From: Rhodanobacter ginsengisoli
GTDB lineage: Bacteria > Pseudomonadota > Gammaproteobacteria > Xanthomonadales > Rhodanobacteraceae
Assembly: GCF_042657065.1 (NCBI RefSeq)
Contig: NZ_JBHSNF010000006.1
Span: 59,739 to 123,738, forward strand
DNA length: 64,000 bases
Direction of reading: 5' to 3'
Below, piece by piece: positions 58,864-64,000 of this stretch. Numbering within the stretch: the first letter of the stretch is position 1; the number at the start of each line of letters is the position of its first letter. The translations under genes and the position numbers were made by a program. The notes beneath the pieces are model-generated. The model was given only the letters and a program-made list of their open reading frames with translations. It had not been told where the DNA came from and ran no database searches.

Positions 58864-59268
58864 TCATCCGTTGCCTGGCCTTGCTCGCGACAGAAGGGCT
58901 TGTGCTGCCTCCTCCCAGTGGGCACCGTCGAAGACCGAGACAGGCAACGACGCAGCATCGATGTCGGGGACGCAGCGCAAATTCACCACCCACAGCTTTG
59001 GGTTGAGCCTAGGCCGGCTGAACGGATGTATCCCGCAGTTGCGGCAGAAGTAGTGCTTCGCGGTCATGCTGCCGAACTGGTAAAGCCTAAGTTGGTCCTC
59101 TCCCGAAAGCACGGTGAGACCACTTTCATCCGTGCCATGCCACAAGGCCCCCATGCGACTGCAAACCGAGCAGGTGCATTGCGTGGCACGAGTGATCGGC
59201 CCATTCACCACGAACTTCACGGCACCGCAGTGACACGTACCCGTATACCCGGTTCTATCGTTCGGCAT
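58864..59268 (-). CDS. GFA-fold protein (glutathione-dependent formaldehyde-activating family)
   Basis: 134 residues with the zinc-binding pattern GTCHCGAVKF, CTCSVCSRMGA and HYFCRNCGIHPFSRPR, which defines the GFA/CENP-V fold. A typical length (about 130). Members bind zinc and often glutathione adducts, but few have proven activity; the formaldehyde role is known only for Gfa itself. It precedes the repeat region on its upstream side. Nothing gene-like is seen in the 244 bp between it and the methyltransferase gene. Confidence 0.88.
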   Translation of the reverse strand: MPNDRTGYTGTCHCGAVKFVVNGPITRATQCTCSVCSRMGALWHGTDESGLTVLSGEDQLRLYQFGSMTAKHYFCRNCGIHPFSRPRLNPKLWVVNLRCVPDIDAASLPVSVFDGAHWEEAAQALLSRARPGNG

Positions 59269-59504
59269 TCATTACTCCATGGACGATGGCCGTGCGGCCG
59301 AAAGCGGCACTCTACACGCGCCTTCGGCAACGCCCCAACATCCGAAGAAGCTGGAGGCGCCCCAGGGGGCGCACCCCGACTCTTGTTCTGGCCCTCGGCC
59401 GGAAGCGGCCACCGACTCGCTCGCTACTTCCCAGGCAGGAGTGACGTTGCCTTCGCACCCGTCTGCGCCATCCGAAGGCCGGGCGTCGACGGCGGAACCC
59501 CGCC

Positions 59505-59801
59505 CGCAACGCAAATAGCCTCGCGCGCAAAGCAAAAAATCCCGGCCGCATTGCTGCGGAGCCTTGCGCGCAAGGCATTCAGGGTCACCCGCAAGGTAGA
59601 AAGGGTCGCGCGCGAGGCTCGGAACTTGGCGCGCAAGGCCAAAAGGCCCAACCGCAACGCTTCAGGACCTGACGCGCAAGGCTTTCCGGGTCGAGCGCAA
59701 GCCAAAAAGCCTCGCGCGCAAGGCTCATAACCTTTGCGCGCCAAGCAAAAAGCCTTGCGCGTGAAGCCTTTTGGGTCGCCCGCAAGGCTCTTTGCCTTGC
59801 G
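59505..59801. repeat. Fourteen tandem 21-22-bp palindromic units
   Basis: Units start at 59505, 59526, 59547, 59569, 59590, 59611, 59632, 59653, 59675, 59696, 59717, 59739, 59760 and 59781. The consensus is CGCAAGGC-N5-GCCTTGCG, so each unit is itself an inverted repeat (the last copy is perfect). Three units are 22 bp long, which breaks any reading frame, so the tract is probably not coding despite open frames in several directions. The 235 bp between the GFA gene and this tract hold no recognisable gene. Confidence 0.8.
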
Positions 59802-59837
59802 GGTAGCGCCCAAGGGGAGGGGCGGAGGAGGCCGGTT

Positions 59838-60147
59838 GCATTCAACTGCCTGCAAGGATGTCGACCAGCACGCGCGGCTGGCCTGGCATCGGGTGCGCGA
59901 AGGCTACAAGGTCGAGTCGCTGGCCATCGGCACCGAGAAGGTTACGCCCGAACAGCTGTGGATACGCACACTGGACGGGCGCATGCCCTTCGGCAAGGTG
60001 ACCGTGGCCATCGCCAACAAGCATGCCCGGCAGCTGTGGGTGATGCTGGTGCACGACGACACCTACGACGCCGACGCGTGGCTGAAGCATCCGATGGTGC
60101 AGCGCCCAGCTGGCAAACACGCCATCACGGTCACCGCCATGGCATGA
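59838..60147 (+). pseudogene. IS110-family transposase remnant (C-terminal part)
   Basis: The frame gives about 100 residues of which KVTVAIANKHARQLWVML and the following DTYDADAWLKHP match the C-terminal end of IS110-type transposases (VALANKNAR-like motif). The DEDD catalytic N-terminal domain and the serine motif are missing, and the frame simply runs out of the repeat tract upstream. It is therefore a fragment of a decayed insertion element. It lies 168 bp from the outermost attC site. Moderate confidence in the family. Confidence 0.55.
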
Positions 60148-60314
60148 ATCAGTTCCACGTCAGCGCGAAGCGGTAGCAACGGGTCAGACCCACCCGGAGA
60201 GAACCTGACTAACCTTCTGGACGTCCAAACGTGTACCAATCTCTTGTGGCAGGTAGTGAAGCGAACTGCCTTGAACCGTCATTTGCACGAATGTTTTGCA
60301 AATCTTCCATAGGT
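60148..60314. other. Spacer between transposase remnant and cassette array
   Basis: No gene, attC site or repeat is seen here. The GC content falls towards the array. The integron's outer end is presumably at 60315. Confidence 0.5.
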
Positions 60315-60372
60315 GCCTAACGCTTGAGTTAAGCGGCGCCGGTACGGCGTCCGCTTGGACGAACAGTTAGAT
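60315..60372 (-). repeat. attC site 1 (outermost, distal end of the array)
   Basis: Bounded on the plus strand by GCCTAAC and GTTAGAT; the minus strand reads R'' to R' with the canonical TTAACTCAAGC before GTTAGGC. The imperfect inner palindrome is GCGGCGCCGGTACGGCGTCC. 58 bp. The last cassette ends here; its gene's TAA lies in the site. Confidence 0.93.
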
Positions 60373-60648
60373 GCTTGCGCCGGCCCACATGAGGCCGATG
60401 ACAAGCAACTGCACAGCTACTGCGCCAAGGTAGAAACGCCAACCTGGAGGCTGCCCGATCTTGGCTTGGACGTTGGTGTAGGCCAGCACATAGAAGTACG
60501 AATATGGTAGAAGCGCAACGAAGGCAAATAGAACGTACCAGATAGGGCTGAAGCTTTGAGCGCAGAACAGAGTTGTCACGAACCACGAGATACCCAAAAG
60601 CAGCATACGACGTACTTCGCGCTTGCTCAGCCCTGCTACGACGATCAT
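60367..60648 (-). CDS. Cassette 1: small membrane protein
   Basis: 93 residues with three hydrophobic segments (LLLGISWFVTTLFCAQSF, WYVLFAFVALLPYSYFYVLAY, FYLGAVAVQLLVIGLMWAG) and a basic N-terminus SKREVRR. The TAA stop is part of attC site 1. A six-codon upstream frame (60645-60665) that begins at the edge of attC site 2 ends in TGA overlapping this ATG. No family recognised. Confidence 0.75.
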   Translation of the reverse strand: MIVVAGLSKREVRRMLLLGISWFVTTLFCAQSFSPIWYVLFAFVALLPYSYFYVLAYTNVQAKIGQPPGWRFYLGAVAVQLLVIGLMWAGASI

Positions 60649-60665
60649 GTGCGATCCATTGCCAT
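60645..60665 (-). other. Six-codon leader ORF (MAMDRT) coupled to cassette 1
   Basis: Its ATG lies at the junction of attC site 2, and its TGA overlaps the ATG of cassette 1 as ATGA. Translational coupling could help initiation at a gene that has no clear Shine-Dalgarno. Confidence 0.4.
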
Positions 60666-60720
60666 CTAACGCTTGAGTTGAGCGGCGGCGGAGCCGTCCG
60701 CCTCGAACGAACTGTTAGGC
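60664..60720 (-). repeat. attC site 2
   Basis: Plus-strand ends ATCTAAC and GTTAGGC, arms GCTTGAGTTGAGCGGCGG and CCGTCCGCCTCGAACGAAC. 57 bp, same orientation as the other sites. Confidence 0.93.
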
Positions 60721-61161
60721 GCGCACACTTTGGAAGTACCCCTTTGCGCGGACGCTAACAGACAAATAGACAAAGGCAATCGCGGCCCAGCTGCCGCAGC
60801 CTAGCGCATATTGCAGAAGCGATGGGGTCGGGTTTGGCGCGCCAAACAACCAGTGCACCACTTGGAATGGCAAGTACTGCAGCACGGGTAAGACAATGAG
60901 CAAAGGGCGCACCCAACCGTGGCGGAACACGATGCCTATGCCTACCGCCAACATGAGCGGAACTGACACCAAGATGGCAGCTGCCTCACCTGACGACCAC
61001 ATGGCCTCGTGAGACATGAGCGTACCTGCGAAGTTGAAGTCGGCGCCTGGAATGATCGCAGTGAGTAGCAAAACCACACTGAGAACGATCGAAGCTGCCG
61101 CAGCCACGCCAAGTGGCCGCGGAATATCTCCCAACTCTGCAATCGCTACCTTTAGTTTCAA
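60715..61161 (-). CDS. Cassette 2: four-helix membrane protein
   Basis: 148 residues, four hydrophobic stretches (GVAAAASIVLSVVLLLTAII, AAAILVSVPLMLAVGIGIVF, LLIVLPVLQYLPFQVVHWLF, GSWAAIAFVYLSVSV). Start codon TTG six nt after attC site 3; the stop TAA lies in attC site 2. Function unknown. Confidence 0.7.
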   Translation of the reverse strand: MKLKVAIAELGDIPRPLGVAAAASIVLSVVLLLTAIIPGADFNFAGTLMSHEAMWSSGEAAAILVSVPLMLAVGIGIVFRHGWVRPLLIVLPVLQYLPFQVVHWLFGAPNPTPSLLQYALGCGSWAAIAFVYLSVSVRAKGYFQSVRA

Positions 61162-61167
61162 TTTGGA

Positions 61168-61227
61168 GCCTAACGCTGGAGTTAAGCGGCGCGCGGTACG
61201 CGCGTCCGCTTGGACGACTGGTTAGGC
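61168..61227 (-). repeat. attC site 3
   Basis: Ends GCCTAAC and GTTAGGC on the plus strand, inner palindrome GCGGCGCGCGGTACGCGCGTCC. 60 bp. Confidence 0.93.
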
Positions 61228-61503
61228 TTCTTGCTCGCCAAACCAAAGGATTTCGATCTTATCTAGCTGGTGGACAGGCATGCCAGAGCATTCCTGGACT
61301 TCTTCGACGTTGATGACTGCACGCGGAAACCCCGGCTGCTCTGCTTGACCGATCTCGACATAGTCTTGCGTGGCGATATGAACTGCCTTTGCGAAAGCAG
61401 CATTGGGATCTGCGGCAGAGACGAAGCCGCTCAGCTCAAAACACATAGCAGAACCATTGCGATGGAATCCCTCGCCTCGCGCTAGAACTTGCCAAATCTT
61501 CAT
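61222..61503 (-). CDS. Cassette 3: soluble hypothetical protein
   Basis: 93 residues starting MKIWQVLARGEGFH, with AGGAAGGA just before the ATG, the best ribosome-binding site in the array. No hydrophobic helix; a mixed alpha/beta pattern, acidic C-terminal half (EEVQECSGMPVHQLDKIEILWFGEQ). The open frame runs on upstream through attC site 4 but that part is not coding. Stop TAA lies in attC site 3. No family recognised. Confidence 0.78.
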   Translation of the reverse strand: MKIWQVLARGEGFHRNGSAMCFELSGFVSAADPNAAFAKAVHIATQDYVEIGQAEQPGFPRAVINVEEVQECSGMPVHQLDKIEILWFGEQEA

Positions 61504-61520
61504 TAGTCCTTCCTGGAGAA

Positions 61521-61577
61521 GCCTAACGCTGGAGTTAAGCGGCGGCGTAGCCGTCCGCCTTGAACGAGATGTTAGCC
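61521..61577 (-). repeat. attC site 4
   Basis: Ends GCCTAAC and GTTAGCC on the plus strand, inner GCGGCGGCGTAGCCGTCCGCC. 57 bp. Confidence 0.93.
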
Positions 61578-61988
61578 GATAGACGGTTCGGTGAAATAGC
61601 TGCGAGACGCATACCAGCGTCGCCCCCAATATAAAAATACGAACGATGAAGCGACCATGATGAGCGCAACCGAGCCCACCCGCCCATATGCGGGATACGC
61701 TTGTGCGTCTTGCGCGATAAAGAGGCACACCATAACGAAAAGCCAGGCCCAGCCGGCAGCGAGTGCGAACATTCCGACGCGCCAAGCAGCGTTAAGGCGA
61801 CGATGAACCCCGTAGGCGAGCCACAAAAAGACAACGCCATTCGCGAAGGCAACAGTACGCAAGAGCCATGAAGAGTGATGGCCGATGGAAGTGCCCGCCG
61901 TGCCCACGCCAAAAGAGGCGATGCCGTTGATCGCCGATAGCAAGCAAAGAAGCCCAAAACCTAAGAGATAGAAAACGAGACGTTTCAT
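61572..61988 (-). CDS. Cassette 4: four-helix membrane protein
   Basis: 138 residues with four hydrophobic segments (LVFYLLGFGLLCLLSAINGI, TVAFANGVVFLWLAYGV, GMFALAAGWAWLFVMVCLFI, SVALIMVASSFVFLYWG). The ATG lies only 3 nt from attC site 5 and the TAA is in attC site 4, so nearly the whole cassette is coding. No family recognised. Confidence 0.78.
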   Translation of the reverse strand: MKRLVFYLLGFGLLCLLSAINGIASFGVGTAGTSIGHHSSWLLRTVAFANGVVFLWLAYGVHRRLNAAWRVGMFALAAGWAWLFVMVCLFIAQDAQAYPAYGRVGSVALIMVASSFVFLYWGRRWYASRSYFTEPSIG

Positions 61989-61991
61989 AAG

Positions 61992-62047
61992 GGCTAACGC
62001 TGGAGTTAAGCGGCGGCGGAGCCGTCCGCTTGGATGATTGGTTAGGC
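61992..62047 (-). repeat. attC site 5
   Basis: Ends GGCTAAC and GTTAGGC on the plus strand. 56 bp. Confidence 0.93.
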
Positions 62048-62437
62048 ATCACTCTGCCGAGTCCGCCACCGTTTACGAAAATAGTAGAAGCTGAAACCGA
62101 TGAAAAAAGCTAGCGATACTAGGAACAAATTACCTTGCACAACTACCTTTGGAGGCTCGGAATTTACCTGTGTAACTTGCACGACCTCTGGCACTTGAAG
62201 CGCAGACGGAACAAGCAAATAGGATCGGCGCGCATACGTTGTGTTGCCGCTGAATGAATCCCTGCCGCCCATGACCAGCGTAATTTGATGAGGGTACTTG
62301 CTCCGCAATGCGGCATTGAAGTCGGGTTTTGGAAAGAACGAATAAATGATTGACGGAACTGACAACAAGACCGCCCAGATCGCCAAATGGACCAGAACAT
62401 CTTTCCACGGGGTCATCGGGGGAATCTGAAGCTTCAT
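62042..62437 (-). CDS. Cassette 5: two-helix membrane protein with extracytoplasmic loop
   Basis: 131 residues: helix 1 (VLVHLAIWAVLLSVPSIIYSFF), a polar loop of about 65 residues (FNAALRSKYPHQITLVMG...VVQVTQVNSEPPK) and helix 2 (LFLVSLAFFIGFSFYYF) with a basic tail RKRWRTRQ. The layout puts the loop outside the cytoplasm. Stop TAA in attC site 5. Function unknown. Confidence 0.78.
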   Translation of the reverse strand: MKLQIPPMTPWKDVLVHLAIWAVLLSVPSIIYSFFPKPDFNAALRSKYPHQITLVMGGRDSFSGNTTYARRSYLLVPSALQVPEVVQVTQVNSEPPKVVVQGNLFLVSLAFFIGFSFYYFRKRWRTRQSDA

Positions 62438-62444
62438 GTGAGGC

Positions 62445-62505
62445 CTAACGCTTGAGTTAAGCGGCGCGCGGCTTTTCGCGCGTCCGCTTGGACGAGTTGT
62501 TAGCC
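62445..62505 (-). repeat. attC site 6
   Basis: Ends GCCTAAC and GTTAGCC on the plus strand; inner GCGGCGCGCGGCTTTTCGCG. 61 bp, the longest of the nine. Confidence 0.93.
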
Positions 62506-62850
62506 CCGTACCGTGCGACCTGGGCCATGCGTGAAATACCTATAGATGATGTACGCACCAGCACCTAGGAAAGCCGCAGCGATGGCCAGTGTCATGACAC
62601 ATCCGATTGTGCCCCAATACGGATTGGACTGAATATCTACAACTGAATCGCTGAATCTGCCGATGACGAAGACCTTGCCATCAAAAAAGGCAGAAATTGA
62701 CTTGCAGAGTACATACAAACCCGGAACGGCGAGCATTGCTGAAAGCAGAGCAGCATCCGCCATGGTTGGGATGGATGGCTTGAACCAGCGATAGCGCACC
62801 GCGAACGACGCGTAGGTCAGAGCATAGATGATCAGGAATGTTTTGTTCAT
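62500..62850 (-). CDS. Cassette 6: small membrane protein
   Basis: 116 residues with hydrophobic segments at the N-terminus (FLIIYALTYASFAV), centre (AALLSAMLAVPGLYVLCKSI) and C-terminal third (GTIGCVMTLAIAAAFLGAGAYIIYRYF). Between them is a short polar part FFDGKVFVIGRFSDSVVDIQ. Stop TAA in attC site 6. No family recognised. Confidence 0.77.
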   Translation of the reverse strand: MNKTFLIIYALTYASFAVRYRWFKPSIPTMADAALLSAMLAVPGLYVLCKSISAFFDGKVFVIGRFSDSVVDIQSNPYWGTIGCVMTLAIAAAFLGAGAYIIYRYFTHGPGRTVRG

Positions 62851-62853
62851 GAG

Positions 62854-62910
62854 GGCTAACGCTGGAGTTAAGCGGCGCCGGAGGCGTCCGCCTTGAACGA
62901 AATGTTAGGC
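62854..62910 (-). repeat. attC site 7
   Basis: Ends GGCTAAC and GTTAGGC on the plus strand; inner GCGGCGCCGGAGGCGTCCGCC. 57 bp. Confidence 0.93.
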
Positions 62911-63174
62911 GCGCTTGCGGCAGAGATAAGCGATACCCGTAAACACACACATCCATAAGATGCCTGAAAAGCACAATACGAACCAGTGATGCTGCGACTC
63001 GCCGATGCCGATGAGGCCCGCGTGGCGTGCATACGGAAAAGCATAGTCGCCGAAACCGAAAGCGAGGTGACTGAGCCAGCCCTGGCCAGGCTGGACACCG
63101 AAGAAGAAGCCAGCTATCAAAAGTGCGAAGGTACTGAGTAGCCCGATGGCTAGTGGTAGCAACGAAGACTTCAT
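62905..63174 (-). CDS. Cassette 7: two-helix membrane protein
   Basis: 89 residues: helix 1 (LPLAIGLLSTFALLIAGFFFG), a loop with several aromatic and His residues (HLAFGFGDYAFPYARHAGL), and helix 2 (WFVLCFSGILWMCVFTGIAYL) ending CRKRA. GAGC upstream gives a weak ribosome-binding site. Stop TAA in attC site 7. No family recognised. Confidence 0.77.
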   Translation of the reverse strand: MKSSLLPLAIGLLSTFALLIAGFFFGVQPGQGWLSHLAFGFGDYAFPYARHAGLIGIGESQHHWFVLCFSGILWMCVFTGIAYLCRKRA

Positions 63175-63184
63175 GCTCTTGAGC

Positions 63185-63241
63185 GCCTAACGCTTGAGTT
63201 GAGCGGCGGCGTAGCCGTCCGCCTCGAACGAGTTGTTAGAG
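63185..63241 (-). repeat. attC site 8
   Basis: Ends GCCTAAC and GTTAGAG on the plus strand, arms with GCTTGAGTTGAGCGGCGG. 57 bp. Confidence 0.93.
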
Positions 63242-63252
63242 CGCACTGCCAC

Positions 63253-63549
63253 TCACAGCATGCTCAAGATGACAGCGATTGCGGGTAGAAGGCCCAGCGC
63301 CGAGCATACAGTTGCACGAACTCTCGCTGCCGGAAAACTGAAGCCCGCAAGCCATAACGCGGCGGAGATACAGACGACGCCGAAGCACACTGCTGCAAGT
63401 GAAAGGTGGCGAGCAGCTTCAAGTTGCGTGTGCGGAATGGATTGCGAAGGGTCGCCAAGTTGCGATACGACGCCGTAGTAGGCGAGAAGCCAACCGACCA
63501 CGACCAGAACCAAGGCTAAGTTTGCTGCTGCGGTCTGCTTTATCATCAT
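63253..63549 (-). CDS. Cassette 8: three-helix membrane protein
   Basis: 98 residues with three hydrophobic segments (ANLALVLVVVGWLLAYYGVV, LSLAAVCFGVVCISAALWLAG, ATVCSALGLLPAIAVILSML). Two tandem ATG codons begin it. It stops at TGA, 11 nt before attC site 8, and so is the one complete cassette whose stop is not provided by attC. No family recognised. Confidence 0.77.
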   Translation of the reverse strand: MMIKQTAAANLALVLVVVGWLLAYYGVVSQLGDPSQSIPHTQLEAARHLSLAAVCFGVVCISAALWLAGFSFPAARVRATVCSALGLLPAIAVILSML

Positions 63550-63552
63550 GCG

Positions 63553-63609
63553 CTCTAACGCTGGAGTTAAGCGGCGCCGGAGGCGTCCGCCTTGAACGAA
63601 ATGTTAGAC
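63553..63609 (-). repeat. attC site 9
   Basis: Ends CTCTAAC and GTTAGAC on the plus strand; inner GCGGCGCCGGAGGCGTCCGCC, identical to site 7 in the central part. 57 bp. Confidence 0.93.
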
Positions 63610-63882
63610 CGTTGCGGCCAGATCATTGACGCGCTGCTCTGTGAATGTCCAGTGGTCGGGAATGCTGTCAGTGGTACCTGAAGCATGAGCCCGATTGGCC
63701 CAAGCATGATGCTCGTAGAGAATTGTGTCGCCGCGACCCGCGGCAGCTAATTTTAGCCAAGCCCCGATCTCTTGCGGAGTGGCCAGGTACATGCGGGGCA
63801 ACGCAGACAGCGCCACGTCTTTGAACTGCACAAGGCAGAAAACAGTTTTGTTGGAGTGACGAGCAAGCCAAGTGGAGAGTTC
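63604..63882 (-). pseudogene. Cassette 9: hypothetical protein truncated by an IS3 element
   Basis: The frame gives 92 residues without a start, from ELSTWLARHSNKTVFCLVQF to a TAA in attC site 9. A GTG at 63831 could start a 75-residue product, but the coherent protein sequence continues upstream of it right to the IS edge, so the 5' part was probably lost to the insertion. It contains VALSALPRMYLATPQEIGAWL and RGDTILYEHHAWANRAHA, a soluble alpha/beta-looking protein of the type frequently met in cassettes. Function unknown. Confidence 0.75.
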
Positions 63883-64000
63883 CTACGCAAAAGTGGACAC
63901 CGGTTGGTTAGCCGCACTGGCTTCGAACTCGACGGGAGAACGATAACCCAAGGCGGAGTGTAAGCGCTTGTTGTTGTAGAAATCGATGTAGCTTTGCACG
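63881..64000 (-). mobile_element. IS3-family insertion sequence, one end
   Basis: The element end is near 63881, where the transposase stop codon and the sequence TCCTACGCAAAAGTGGACAC (probable terminal inverted repeat) meet the cassette 9 coding sequence. The precise border and any target duplication need the other end, which is outside the window. Confidence 0.75.
63883..63999 (-). CDS. IS3-family transposase (OrfB), C-terminal end, running off the window
   Basis: The frame on the minus strand reads from the window edge to a TAG at 63883-63885, 38 residues. YIDFYNNKRLHSALGYRSPV is the classic C-terminal block of the IS3-family OrfB DDE transposase. The rest of the gene lies to the right. 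Confidence 0.9.
   Translation of the reverse strand: MQSYIDFYNNKRLHSALGYRSPVEFEASAANQPVSTFA

Noticed and set aside
59279..59518. 79-residue plus-strand frame upstream of the repeat tract
   Set aside because: Low-complexity Ser/Pro/Ala sequence with no ribosome-binding site, overlapping equally open frames on the other strand.
59505..59801. Possible CRISPR or a heptad-repeat protein
   Set aside because: There are no spacers of constant length between identical repeats, and three 22-bp units break the frame, so neither CRISPR nor a coding heptad repeat is supported.
61222..61785. 187-residue version of cassette 3
   Set aside because: The N-terminal half is translated from attC site 4 and the neighbouring cassette; the ATG at 61503 has the AGGAAGGA site and gives a self-contained cassette gene.

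Overview
The window comes from a chromosome of a high-GC gammaproteobacterium, most likely of the Xanthomonadales (Rhodanobacteraceae or Xanthomonadaceae type). This is an inference from the strong G/C third-position bias, several large TonB-dependent receptors of the Xanthomonas/Caulobacter class, a nag-type amino-sugar locus built as in Xanthomonas, an Lhr helicase, and attC sites of the Xanthomonas/Pseudomonas type. No rRNA or tRNA gene was seen.

Layout. At 1-313 is the 3' end of a PagL-like lipid A deacylase. At 339-5459 (minus strand) an operon-like run holds a small orphan gene, a MarR regulator, a NodT outer-membrane lipoprotein, an EmrA adaptor and an EmrB pump: a complete self-regulated drug efflux system. 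An AraC regulator (5684-6505) follows. At 6629-12164 lies a reduced-sulfur cluster: DsrE-like protein, solute-binding protein, diheme cytochrome (TsdB-like), TsdA-type thiosulfate dehydrogenase, persulfide-dioxygenase-like metallohydrolase, DUF442 protein and a TauE/SafE exporter, with a palindromic operator candidate in front of the metallohydrolase. Then come a DMT transporter, a GDCCVxC-type cysteine-rich protein and an S10 peptidase.

At 15245-25669 is an N-acetylglucosamine/chitobiose locus. A LacI regulator and a FucP-type sugar transporter are transcribed leftwards. Glucokinase-like kinase, TonB receptor, GH20 hexosaminidase and a NagX-like acyltransferase are transcribed rightwards. 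Two LacI-type palindromes lie in the divergent intergenic region. At 25673-30829 is an unusually long Lhr-family helicase gene invaded in frame by repeated palindromic elements, including six 75-bp tandem copies. A second TonB receptor, an alpha/beta hydrolase, an alpha-2-macroglobulin (YfaS) with its penicillin-binding protein 1C partner, and a tripartite RND efflux operon follow. At 48831-56200 a third TonB receptor precedes GH3 and GH30 glycosidases, which looks like a beta-glucan utilisation locus. Then come a MAPEG protein, two methyltransferases (one frameshifted) and a GFA-fold protein.

The right end is different in character. A stretch of fourteen 21-22-bp palindromic tandem repeats (59505-59801) and an IS110-type transposase remnant border a chromosomal integron cassette array at 60315-63882. 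The array has nine attC sites, all in the same orientation, and nine minus-strand cassette genes of visibly lower GC. Seven of the nine encode small predicted membrane proteins, and in eight the attC site supplies the stop codon. The cassette nearest the presumed integrase side is interrupted by an IS3-family element that runs off the window. The integrase gene and attI would be expected to the right, outside the window. The array is the most notable system here; its cargo functions are unknown.
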